Below are positions 57,101-64,000 of a stretch of DNA of 64,000 nucleotides, piece after piece (position 1 is the stretch's first letter; each line of letters opens with the position of its first letter). The notes under the pieces are model-generated. The model was not told the origin of the DNA and did not search any database. It was given only the letters and a program-made list of their open reading frames with translations. Source of the stretch: Arion vulgaris (Eukaryota > Mollusca > Gastropoda > Stylommatophora > Arionidae); NCBI GenBank assembly GCA_020796225.1, contig CM036754.1, positions 45,470,084-45,534,083 on the forward strand, written 5' to 3'. The position numbers and the translations under genes are program-made.

Positions 57101-60100
57101 TTAATATATCCTAAAAATCAAGTATAATTTTTTAGACATTACAATTGCTCACCTTAGAGTGAAAACAGAATTCATTTATATTCATTACTTTCAGAGCCTT
57201 AGGGATTTAAAATTTGAGTTTGAGCTGCCATTTTTATTGTTTCCATGAAATGCGTTGACATTTAAAAAAATTTTTCTACTCTTTTAAGTCATAATATCTT
57301 AAAATTGTAATCAAATTCTACATTAATATGAAAGCAACTAAAAAAGTTCAAGACCAGAATCCCCCCTTAAGACAATGACTTGGCTGTACACATCTGGACT
57401 ACTGACTTCCTTACAAAAATACCTCGACTAAACAGGCAGAAGTATGGACAAAGCCGATGTCATCAATGCGGTCGGTGCACACTAACTTTTGTGATAAGGA
57501 GAAGGGTCTCAGACAATGGACCGATTGCAAGAATTAATAGTTAAGTTTGGACATGCCAGACGGTGTCGTCTTCGTGGTAGAGAGAGAAGATATACTAATC
57601 AACTTCTCATGGGTACGGTGAGCAAGTGGACTATGGGATGGTTGCTGCAGCGGAAGACGTAGCATGTATGGGAATGCTCATGTGCCATGACATCAATCGA
57701 TAAATATATAGTAGCTAACCAGCAGTACACCTGACTTACCTGTAGCATAGACTTTGGTTCAGGGAGTTCTTCTCCTTGATATATCTTGATATAAGCCTGA
57801 AATGTCAACCAAATTTGTATCGTGTCAGTTTTCATTCACATTACTTTTCATTTCAGTTTGACATATATCCCTACATATGACTTTCTCTCTCATCAGTCCT
57901 GAACCAAGTTATGCCAAGTGTAGCACCCTCCAGCTCTTCTGTATATCGTTAATCTCTGCTTCTAAATCTCTTCTTTTCTCCATGTATTTCTATGTCTCCA
58001 TCTCTTTCGCTTTTCCTGTGGGTTCTCTCTCTGGCGATCGCGCCAGACCGATGTACCAGACTTTCCATAAATTCTATTCATGTGGAAATCTGATTCATGC
58101 AGACTTAGCATTGGTGTGTTTTACGTCACATCTTAAGCACCATTTGGAGCTCTGGTGCTAGCACCATTTGGAGCTCTGGTGCTTATCCTTCGCGATGTGT
58201 CCGGTTTCAGCCAGCATTTACTCGGTTTGCTCTCCATTCTGTAGCCATCTAATGCTTTTTATGGTGTGGGGTAGCTAGCCCCAAAGCCAACCTCCTTAGT
58301 CGCCTCTTACGACATGTGTGACAGGTAACAGTAGTTCTCTTCTTTACACCCCAATTTGGGCCCTGGTAACCACTCGAGCATCCTGTGGGTTCAAGGAAAG
58401 AGCCTTTCTTGTCATATTTTCCTTGGATTTTTTCAAGGTGTCATTTCTTCACCTCTTTGTTTATTGGAATCTCTCTTGTTCTCTCCATAAGTTCCTCCTT
58501 TGTAACCATATCATACCATCTCAGTCCCTATATTCTGCGCAGACACAAGTTGATGAATGTTTGCAGTTTATACATTGTTGCCAGCCCTCAAGGAGAGTAA
58601 AGAATAGTAACACTGCAACCTACAAAGCTTGTCGTAAGAAGCGACTGAGGTAGTGGCCTGGGAAGCTACCTAGTAAATAAAAGCATCACAGAAATTGGAT
58701 GTGCTGGCCTACTTGTAGGCGCATAACTGGCACAATGTACAATTGCTCTGATGCTTGGATCACAAAGAATGGTTTACAAGTGGTGGATATGGAGCGTTCG
58801 AAGAAGAAGATGCGTTAGTGTTAAGCATTCTCCATGTATCTGACCCATACAACAGAACTGTTCTAACAATGGAGTTGAATATTCTAATCTTGTTCATGAT
58901 TAATTATTTAAGACTTCCACATACACTTAGTTTCAGTCTTATCACAACAGTTTTGCTTGAGTCTTATCACAACAGTTTTGGAGTAAAGATTTAGTTTCAG
59001 TCTTTCACAACAAATGTTTTGATTATACATTTGTTTCAGTCTTGATCACAACATTTAGTTGCAGTCTTATCACAACAGTTTTGCTTATACAATTAGTTTC
59101 AGTCTTATCACAACAGTTTTGCTTGAGTCTTATCACAACAGTTTTGCTTGAGTCTTATCACAACAGTTGTTTTATAGCATTTTTTAAGATCAGACGTTAT
59201 TGGCCTTTGAGAGCTGGACTGATTTATATTGAATACAATTTCATCTTCGTCTTCTTCAAATGCTCCATATCGACCACTTGTTAAGCCACTTGTTCTGATT
59301 TGTATGTGATTTCAATCTAAGAGTGATTGTACGTTGTGCCAGTTATGTGCCCACAAGTAGGCCAGCGCATCCGATTTCTGCTACGCTTTTTATTTACTAG
59401 GGTAGCTTCCTAGGTCCCCACCTCAGTCACCTCTTATGACATGCCTTGCAGGTTGCAGTATTACTATTCTTTGCTCCCCTTGCGAGCTCCGGTAACACAC
59501 AGGCGGTAATTTCATCTACATCTTACATTTTTAGTAATCCAGTGTATACCCTCACACTGCAAGATCAAGGGGAATGACTGGCTAAAGAAGGAGCAGGAAT
59601 GCCCCAAGATGACAACCTGGTTAGCTATGAAGAAGCAAAAACCATCGCCAAAGGGCACTAGAAAGCAAAATGGGATAAAGAACACCCAAAACACAACAAG
59701 AATGATGGATATTACCAACAAGAAGGGACCAGACAGCCATACTTTGCCTCCAGACGAGTCACAACAGAATGAGACACCACCTGTACACTAAATTCAGGAT
59801 AGGTACCAACAACCTGTGCTCTGTGGCTTGGCAAATATGACAACAGAACATGTCCTACAGAACTGCCCCCAGTATGCAGATCTGAGAAGAAAGAGGTGAC
59901 CCACTTACACTAGCGTCCAAGACAAACTGTATGGTGTGGCTGATAATCTGAGGCAGACGGCTGCCATTATTAAGAATCCGAGAAGAAAGAAGATATCTGT
60001 AATTTCTTGAGCTATCTGCCATTTGGAGCAAAATTAATACTTCTTCAGTGTCGCTGATAGCGGTATTAACACTCTTATGCTAGTGACCAAGTGTTGTGGA

Positions 60101-63100
60101 AATTATGGGGTTTGAGGCCAGCTTAGACAACAACTCTCAGTGCACAAAATGTATATTGTATCAGCAGGAGACCCTGATTCTTTACTTGGGGACCTAAATT
60201 ACAAACACGTCTGAAGCCGGAGTAAGGATCTTCTGAATGGGGATGGAGACTGGTCATAAGGAAAGCAAGCTTCACACAAAAATTAACTAGAGTGCGATGA
60301 CTGCACTTGAATTCTACGAGCAGAAAAAAAGAATGTGAGCTTTCTTGATAACATAACGTCTACAAGTGAATGAGTTCCTACCTTAAAATATTCCACCATT
60401 TCTTTACATATGACTTTCTGTCCATTCATCTCTTTCAGTATAATGTTCTCTTTGGCAAGTAGCATTGGAGTAAGGATCTGAAGTTGCTCCAGGAAATCAT
60501 GCTCTATATCTGCCAGATAGAACAATCACAAGAATTATATATAACAGATATACATCTTCAATAATAGGACGGATCTTGATGGCCAAGTGGTTCAGACACT
60601 TGACTGTTATTCTAAAGGTTGTTGGTTTAAATCTGGACCAAGTCACATGTGCATTTTTTATCCTAGGATTGTTGCTGGAGCTACAGAGTTCATACTTTGT
60701 GCAACACTATGAACAGATTTCTGTGCTAACAGGGACAGAGCCATATAAGGAAACCAGATGCAACAAAGACAATCCATCTTTATACCCATTTTTTGTTTTA
60801 GACATGTTCAATAATAAACTATCAGTTATCAGAGAACTACCATCACAGCACTCCTGACATGTCTATAGGTGTTCCGAGCTCCACCTCAACAGACCCAGCA
60901 GCTCCAGCGCCCAACACGAAAGTTTAATTTTGATTAATCAATCTTTTCGCATATTTGTATATCGTTCTTTTTGGGCTGTACCAATATCGGCACCCATCTC
61001 TCTCAATCTGGTCAGCGAGTGGGATTCCCAACCGTGAAACTCCTCTGTTCGGAAAGACTCAATGGGTTAAGAATGTCAATTCAGCTCACCAAAGTATGAG
61101 AAAGTTATCAAACATGAACACACTCCTTGGAGCAGATCATACCTCATGATGATCAATAGAATGTTGTTTTATAAAAGGTCGGAAAACATAGGGACTGTCA
61201 GCATAAACAAAGCTAAACAAATCCAAATGTTCCAAAATGGTTGAGAATGTTCCTTATCTGGAACGATCTCACACCAGGTTGAAAGGGAGGTGGAGAAGCC
61301 ATAAGCGAAGTCACTAGCTATCACTTGACAAAGAAATTCCAGGCTCCTCCGAGGCATGGAGCAACTCATTTTCGGTAAGCTCACAGAAAGTAATTGGACT
61401 GTAGGTTCCCTGACCACAAATCAAAACTTGAAGATCTAAACTACAAGTACCTCTGAAGTCTGAGAATGAATGCCTGTATGGCAGGGAGACACTGATAATA
61501 AGGAAAACAGGCTTTTAAACAAAAATCATTCAGAAGCGCCATATCAGGCACCCTAACTATGCCTGAATTCATGAGAACGAAGCGAAGAACAATGAACTTA
61601 CCTTTAAGTCTTCCATCAAAGTAAGGATTAGTGGCCACTTTAAGTCCAGGGTGCGGTAGAAGAAAGCAGGAGATTTTATCAAAGCATGAACTAATATGTC
61701 TGCGGATCTGTTGTAACTCTGGATGCTGTTTGTCGGACACCTGCAGGGGAAAAATAATTATTATACATTTTTATTGTTGTTACTACAACTGAGAAAAGCA
61801 ATAGTATGATGGTTAACGCCCATTCTAGATGGGTGATCTAGGTTCCATTACCAATTGGATTAGGGGTTTTCAGACTGCAAATTCTCATTACGACAAGAAG
61901 TCTCCAACATAGAGCACTAGCACTCAGACACAACACCAACAGTTCCAGAGGACGACCACGTAAATGATGGATCGACGGAACACCAGAAGAATATCAGTCA
62001 GATGTGTCATATTCGGTGCCATGGCTACACCTGAATTCCTGAATGGCGAGGGACACTGATGATAAGAAAAGCAAGATCATGCAAAAATCAGTCAGAGGCG
62101 CCATATTGGGCGTTATGACTACATCTGAATTCTTGAGTGGTGAGGGACCCTCGGTAACAAGGAAAGTAAACCTTCACACAAAATTCCATCAGAAGTGGCA
62201 TATTAGGCGTCATGACTATACCTAAATTCATAGCGGTTAAAGACATAAAAAAACAACCCACCACTGATTAACAACAAAATGAATTATTTGATATGTTTTA
62301 ATGTTAATATCTGTCACTTGTTTGATTTTATATATATATATTTTTGAGTATACTACTCTTTTTTTAATTTCTATTTCATGTAACACAACATAAACCAATC
62401 AACAACAATGAGCCACTATTCTAGTTGTTCACAAACATTGTACACTGAGTGACGACATCAAGAACATGTTTAATTTTTTTTTTTTTTTCTTTCGTCCGCT
62501 TTCAACTCAGACGAAGTTTCATCTCTGAAACTGATTTTTGCGTGAAAATCTGTTTTCCCAATTTCTTACAATGGCAGCAGCGTGCACATTGTAAATTACT
62601 TTACACTGGCAGCCGTGTGCTCAATGTACTCGTAATTAGTATTCCTCGCCATACGGAAGATTTTCTCCTGATTCAAGTTACTTGATATCGTCTTAAGTAA
62701 TACTGGACTTTGAAAATGCCGGAATAGGTTCTACCTATCTATTTATGACTCACTAGCTAATAACAGGCCAGCTACTATCAACATTTACCTAGGCAGTCCA
62801 CACATGTTTAATAAAATGAATAACAGCTTCCAAAGTGCCTTAGAACAAGCACACACAAGATCACTACAATTCATCCCTCCCAACACTTCTATAAACAAGT
62901 AAATGGTAGAAGAGAAGTAGACACTAACCTTTAACCTTTTCTCCAGGATCTGTCTGCCTCCAACAGCTCCATATGAAGCTTCATACGGAAAACTCCAGTC
63001 TCGGACAAGGAACTGCAAGGACTAATACAAAGAGAAATAATGAGTAATTTCAGTATTAATAAAGTAATATTAACTTGGTGATCTTAAAAGCAGTATGGAA

Positions 63101-64000
63101 TGGGATTGACATGAAAACAAAGCTAAGAATACTAAGAATATGTATATTCCAGTGGACTGTGCTTGCAACCCATCATACCACCTCAGTCTAAGAATACTGG
63201 GGTCCTTGTGGCTAAGCCGTTGTCTTGCGCTCCAAAGGTCATAGGTTCGAATCTAGGCCACACTGTTCCGTCCACAAATGCATTTTTTCCAGAGGCTCAT
63301 AGAATTGTTGCCATAGATACGTAGTTCGTGCAATATTCTCAGTAGGTGGCATACCATTTCTGCAGAGCGCAACAAGCCATATGGGGTAAAACCCGGTGCA
63401 CTGAAGTCAATCCTTCGGTTTTAAAACCCTTTGTCTAAGAATATGCCAGACATTTGTTGACAAAGGTCTAAATCTTATTTGTATTTAACTTGGTGACTCT
63501 GAAACGTGGCGAGACACAGAAAATATAATGCTGATGTGTTATGAATGATAGTCTAAAGAAAGGGAGGTAAATAGTTGAGAAACTTACTTGAAATGGTTTG
63601 GATATATTGTCATTTGCTTCTAAAGCCAGTCGACCATACTCTGTGAACAGCTGTAACAAACAATGAACAGATCAGTAAGAAAATAATAATAAACAGATAA
63701 GTAACATAAATAACAAACACAGGTTATTTTCAGCTGCAACTTACTTCTATCATATAAACATTTCTTATTTCATCTAAACTTTTTCTTTCATTCACAACAT
63801 TTTTCTATCATCTACAACTTTTATCTTCAATTTCTTTGTTCATCTACAACTTTTTTTCCTTACAACTTTAATCTTCAATTTCTTCTACCATCTACAACTT
63901 TTTTCCCCACAACTTCCTTCTATCAGCTGCAACTTGTTTACCTGCAGGTGTTGTAGATCATCCTCTTGGATGTTCTGTGTCAAGTTGAAAACCTGTATAG
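47989..64000 (-). CDS. atl: Atlastin, dynamin-like ER fusion GTPase (3' part of gene, nine exons)
   Basis: Nine minus-strand exons join in phase into about 385 residues that follow the atlastin family from just after switch II of the GTPase domain to the C-terminus. Visible in order are the IQVFNL strand, the atlastin G4 motif RD in [11 protein letters not shown], the [10 protein letters not shown] stretch, the middle three-helix bundle ([20 protein letters not shown]), the paired membrane segments that form the ER hairpin after [12 protein letters not shown], and a basic C-terminal tail. Atlastins hydrolyse GTP to tether and fuse ER tubules homotypically. The P-loop and switch I lie beyond the window edge. 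Human ATL1 is about 558 residues, so roughly the first 170 are missing here. Exon coordinates are 63942-64000, 63588-63650, 62929-63021, 61602-61740, 60382-60509, 57740-57796, 52662-52734, 51605-52036 and 47989-48105. All introns are GT-AG. The 52662-52734 exon carries one extra base. Confidence 0.95.
48106..49629. other. Atlastin last intron, right part
   Basis: Contains a SINE-core fragment (ctcttacgacatgcttgacaggtacagtg, 48186-48214, minus) and tandem gctggtgatggat pieces at about 48217-48275. Otherwise no recognisable feature. Confidence 0.5.
49630..50057. repeat. 211-bp tandem duplication
   Basis: gttttccagaaaatgtaag recurs at 49630 and 49841. The following sequence (gggaccaatcacgctagaaa, cttgggaacttctataatgg, agccattat, gacatcagggcaaaatttag) is repeated almost unchanged through tgaaccggtag. 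Intronic. Confidence 0.93.
50195..50378 (+). pseudogene. LINE 3' fragment
   Basis: Encodes [29 protein letters not shown], matching the region after WFGH in the LINE group of 17230-18605. In an atlastin intron, antisense to the gene. Confidence 0.65.
50379..50641 (-). repeat. SINE-like repeat A, intronic
   Basis: Tail at 50379-50391, then cgaacgctccatatcgacca through ggcaccacaagggcg. Same orientation as the atlastin gene. Confidence 0.87.
50970..51599. repeat. 34-bp minisatellite, about 18 copies, touching an atlastin splice donor
   Basis: Unit atgatactatatgtactttc, ccaaagacatccta, with a second subtype (acacaagatgcccta). The last unit merges with the 5' splice site of the 51605-52036 exon. 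Confidence 0.95.
51605..52036 (-). CDS. atl: Atlastin exon: three-helix bundle end and ER membrane hairpin
   Basis: 432 bases, 144 residues, phase 0 on both sides. It starts [14 protein letters not shown], contains [15 protein letters not shown] and [15 protein letters not shown], then two hydrophobic stretches (about residues 80-100 and 106-126 of the exon) separated by a short GLIGMETL turn: the family's ER-embedded hairpin. It ends QLADFLWDN. The acceptor is CCCCAG; the donor GTAAGTATC is immediately followed by a 34-bp minisatellite. Confidence 0.96.
52165..52530 (-). pseudogene. LINE 3' fragment, intronic
   Basis: Minus frames include [41 protein letters not shown] and [10 protein letters not shown], ending in gatgatgatggtg. 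Same group as 17230-18605. Confidence 0.78.
52662..52734 (-). CDS. atl: Atlastin middle-domain exon with a one-base excess
   Basis: After acceptor CTGCCCAG the minus strand reads GCAACAGCG, then GGAAACA, then a frame giving [19 protein letters not shown], which matches the family. The length is 73, one more than the 72 required. Dropping one base from the CCC at 52724-52726 (plus strand) gives [11 protein letters not shown], very close to the vertebrate ATAEANNLAAV. Alternatively, a second AG seven bases downstream (exon start 52727) gives an in-frame 66-base exon starting RETNNLAAV. The donor is GTACGT. Confidence 0.88.
52820..53325 (+). pseudogene. LINE 3' part, intronic, antisense to atlastin
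   Basis: Encodes [18 protein letters not shown], then [12 protein letters not shown], a [13 protein letters not shown] stretch equivalent to CYQCQTW, and after frameshifts [20 protein letters not shown]. Matches the element at 30715-32033. Confidence 0.8.
53478..53582. repeat. Short tandem repeat, about 4 copies
   Basis: Units of caaggaggacatacaggaac agt, 23-27 bases. Confidence 0.85.
53690..54445. repeat. 39-bp minisatellite, about 19 copies
   Basis: Unit gaggcccgatctagatatct, cttcttatcctgacactgt. The left third is heavily eroded by single-base losses and the right part is regular. It ends in cttatcctgacactgtgagg caaatcaggattagagaaat, which also occurs unamplified at 40893 and 43365-43460. 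Confidence 0.94.
54527..54957 (-). repeat. SINE-like repeat A, minus copy split by a SINE B-like piece
   Basis: 54535-54655 and 54905-54957 are family A (ccacttgttaaaccactcg, tacgttgtgccagttatgcg; tttttatttactagggtagc). Between them 54661-54904 matches 58030-58260 (gatgtaccagatttccccat, gcgccatttggagctctagt, agccagcgtttactgggttc). Confidence 0.65.
54958..55555 (+). repeat. SINE-like repeat A split by a tRNA-derived SINE
   Basis: Left part 54958-55011 (cgcccgtgtggtgttggggc, ctgcaagggaagtgaagaat). Right part 55339-55555 (catgtcgtaagaggcgactg to tggtcgatatggagcgttcg). The insertion duplicates AGTACCACTGC. Confidence 0.88.
55012..55338 (+). repeat. tRNA-derived SINE (family D), full length
   Basis: tRNA-like head with gtagctcggcctgctagctg and B box gggttcgaacct at about 55076-55087; central domain gagtacctctgaagttcgga and gcctgtatggcgaggga; body tttacaatgtgcacgctgct and cagtttcagagatgaaactc; poly-A tail at 55329-55339. 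Flanked by an exact 11-bp duplication (55001-55011 and 55339-55349). A second, minus-strand copy is at 62466-62800. Confidence 0.88.
55556..55640 (-). repeat. SINE-like repeat A 5' fragment
   Basis: acagcatcccttgtaggtcg, cagtggtactattctttgct and tgggctccggcaccg are the first part of a family A copy. Confidence 0.75.
55695..55945 (+). repeat. SINE-like repeat A
   Basis: From gtgttaccgaggcttgcaag through catgtcgtaagaggcgactg to aagtggccaatatgtagtgt and tcgaggaaaaag. Confidence 0.88.
56130..56735. repeat. About 80-bp minisatellite, 7 copies
   Basis: Unit acatctggacatgctagagt, gcagggcaatgaatgtacag, cattcagagatcacatctca, agacaatgacttgactgtac. A further partial unit (gacaatgacttggctgtaca) resumes at 57371 after the inserted element. 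Confidence 0.94.
56740..57370. mobile_element. TTAA-flanked long-inverted-repeat element (MITE/foldback)
   Basis: 623 bases between TTAA at 56740-56743 and TTAA at 57367-57370. Ends are ggggattc and, in reverse complement, ggggggattc. The two arms pair over almost the whole length: tgttttcactctaaggtg (56939) with caccttagagtgaaaaca (57152), and ttttaggatatattaaatat (56990) with atttaatatatcctaaaa (57099). No ORF. A TTAA target with G-rich termini suggests piggyBac-type mobilisation, but that is inference. Confidence 0.88.
57541..57720 (+). repeat. Dispersed repeat with empty site
   Basis: Second copy of the repeat at 37930-38470, lacking the 185-bp insertion. Confidence 0.75.
57740..57796 (-). 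CDS. atl: Atlastin exon, start of middle domain ([12 protein letters not shown])
   Basis: 57 bases, 19 residues, [19 protein letters not shown], the most diagnostic atlastin block in the window. Acceptor ATTTCAG, donor GTAAGT, phase 0 on both sides. The following intron is about 5 kb and full of repeats. Confidence 0.95.
58020..58380 (-). repeat. SINE-like repeat, subfamily B related
   Basis: Minus strand: gggcccaaattggggtgtaa, agaagagaactactgttacc, cacatgtcgtaagaggcgac, taaggaggttggctttgggg. A 26-bp duplication (agcaccatttggagctctgg tgctta/tgctag) sits at 58134-58187. Confidence 0.7.
58570..58810 (+). repeat. SINE-like repeat A
   Basis: From cagccctcaaggagagtaaa to tggatatggagcgttcgaag aagaagatg. 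Intronic, antisense to atlastin. Confidence 0.87.
58920..59178. repeat. About 25-bp irregular minisatellite
   Basis: Units of agtcttatcacaacagtttt gcttg with variable spacers (atacatttagtttc). Confidence 0.88.
59245..59512 (-). repeat. SINE-like repeat A
   Basis: Tail cttcgtcttcttc, then aaatgctccatatcgaccac through cggtaacacacaggcgg. Confidence 0.86.
59570..60005 (+). pseudogene. I-clade-like LINE 3' fragment, intronic
   Basis: Frames read [36 protein letters not shown], then [26 protein letters not shown] and [14 protein letters not shown], ending gagaagaaagaaga. The [12 protein letters not shown] motif and GAA-rich end agree with 19077-21349. Confidence 0.75.
60180..60290 (+). repeat. 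SINE central-domain fragment
   Basis: cgtctgaagccggagtaagg, gactggtcataaggaaagca and agcttcacacaaaaattaac match the domain listed at 41240. Confidence 0.6.
60382..60509 (-). CDS. atl: Atlastin exon, end of GTPase domain and linker
   Basis: 128 bases, two completing the split codon plus 42 codons ([10 protein letters not shown] to EMVEYFK). Acceptor CTGGCAG, donor GTAGGA. The conserved VEYFK at the end leads into [12 protein letters not shown] of the next exon. Confidence 0.93.
60560..60790 (+). repeat. tRNA-derived SINE, family C
   Basis: tRNA-like head cttgatggccaagtggttca, gacacttgac, then B-box-like ggtttaaatctgg; body cctaggattgttgctggagc, tgcaacactatgaacag, gacagagccatataagg and gcaacaaagacaatccatct. 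Confidence 0.72.
61441..61560 (+). repeat. SINE central-domain fragment
   Basis: acaagtacctctgaagtctg, gaatgcctgtatggcaggga and acactgataataaggaaaac. It lies just beyond the 3' side of the 61602-61740 exon. Confidence 0.6.
61602..61740 (-). CDS. atl: Atlastin exon with guanine-cap region ([10 protein letters not shown])
   Basis: 139 bases. It starts [15 protein letters not shown] and includes [19 protein letters not shown]. The acceptor is CCCTGCAG; the donor GTAAGT follows AAAG, leaving phase 1. The next exon begins with AT, which completes the aspartate codon. Confidence 0.95.
61741..62928. other. Atlastin intron with SINE fragments
   Basis: 62025-62235 holds two or three tandem central-domain units (aattcytgaatggcgaggga, cactgatgataagaaaagca, cagtcagaggcgccatattg). 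62466-62800 is the minus copy of SINE family D (poly-T at 62467-62489, then ttcatctctgaaactgattt and tcctcgccatacggaag). A (TA)n run is at about 62329-62341. Confidence 0.65.
62929..63021 (-). CDS. atl: Atlastin exon with G4 motif (LVRDW)
   Basis: 93 bases, 31 residues. It contains [15 protein letters not shown]; the RD pair is the atlastin equivalent of the guanine-specificity G4 motif. It ends EKRLK in phase 0, with acceptor TATTAG and donor GTTAGT. Confidence 0.95.
63190..63432 (+). repeat. tRNA-derived SINE, family C, best copy
   Basis: Head ggggtccttgtggctaagcc, gttgtcttgcgctccaaagg, tcataggttcgaatctaggc: A box tggctaagccg and B box ggttcgaatct in tRNA spacing. Body aattgttgccatagatacgt, caatattctcagtaggtggc, atttctgcagagcgc, ccatatggggtaaaaccc and tgaagtcaatccttcggt. 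Confidence 0.82.
63588..63650 (-). CDS. atl: Atlastin exon [12 protein letters not shown]
   Basis: 63 bases, 21 residues starting [15 protein letters not shown] and ending SKPFQ. It is preceded by TTTGTTACAG and followed by GTAAGT, phase 0 on both sides. LFTEYGRLA is nearly invariant in atlastins. Confidence 0.94.
63725..63935. repeat. Irregular catctacaacttttt repeat in intron
   Basis: Several degenerate units (catctacaacttttt, cttcaatttctt) upstream on the plus strand of the exon at 63942. On the minus strand this is purine-rich sequence just after the splice donor. Confidence 0.7.
63942..64000 (-). CDS. atl: Atlastin exon (GTPase domain, after switch II), 5' side cut by window edge
   Basis: Minus-strand translation contains [17 protein letters not shown], matching the conserved atlastin helix after switch II. 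The exon ends in CTGCAG followed by GTAAAC, a good 5' splice site, in phase 0. The exon start is outside the window. Confidence 0.93.

Noticed and set aside
63190..63265. Functional tRNA gene
   Set aside because: A and B boxes are present, but the acceptor and anticodon stems do not pair well and the sequence continues into a repeated SINE body.

Overview
This is a eukaryotic, intron-containing and repeat-dominated window. The only convincing host gene is the 3' part of an atlastin (dynamin-like ER membrane-fusion GTPase) on the minus strand, in nine exons from 64000 down to the stop codon at 47989. Intron sizes of about 0.3-5 kb, LINEs of several clades, a Penelope-like element, a P/THAP9-type transposase remnant and SINE-like repeats sharing the core CATGTCGTAAGAGGCGACT point to an invertebrate. 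From memory that core is common in mollusc repeats, so a mollusc is my best guess, but it is unproven.

Layout. 0.3-1.0 kb: LINE 3' end. 1.4-2.3 kb: a 53-bp minisatellite joined to a dispersed repeat with an (AATC)n tail. 2.4-3.1 kb: 110-bp triplication and the end of a Penelope-like element. 3.8-7.3 kb: 51-bp satellite (about 70 copies). 7.6-13.8 kb: 53-bp satellite (about 116 copies) with a 22-unit higher-order duplication. 14-19 kb: small minisatellites, SINE copies and a 5'-truncated LINE. 19.1-21.35 kb: LINE with reverse transcriptase and RNase H inserted in a 56-bp minisatellite. 21.5-22.4 kb: second Penelope-like 3' end. 22.6-25.96 kb: second 51-bp satellite (about 65 copies). 26-35 kb: LINE and SINE debris, five minisatellites, and a LINE fragment whose coding sequence is tandemly amplified in frame. 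35.4-36.3 kb: P-element-type transposase pseudogene. 36.3-47 kb: repeats, including one LINE nested in another with a clear target-site duplication. 48-64 kb: atlastin exons separated by repeat-filled introns.

Nothing left of about 47.9 kb looks like a functional host gene. The two open frames above 1,100 codons are 51-bp satellites read in a stop-free frame. The atlastin exons fit together in phase with conserved splice sites, except one exon (52662-52734) with a single extra base. That base is either an assembly error or a real indel that a downstream alternative acceptor would rescue. The main interest is the record of repeats arising from and inserting into one another: minisatellites grown out of mobile-element sequence, transposons inside minisatellites, SINE in SINE, SINE in LINE and LINE in LINE with readable target-site duplications, and an inverted-repeat element flanked by TTAA.
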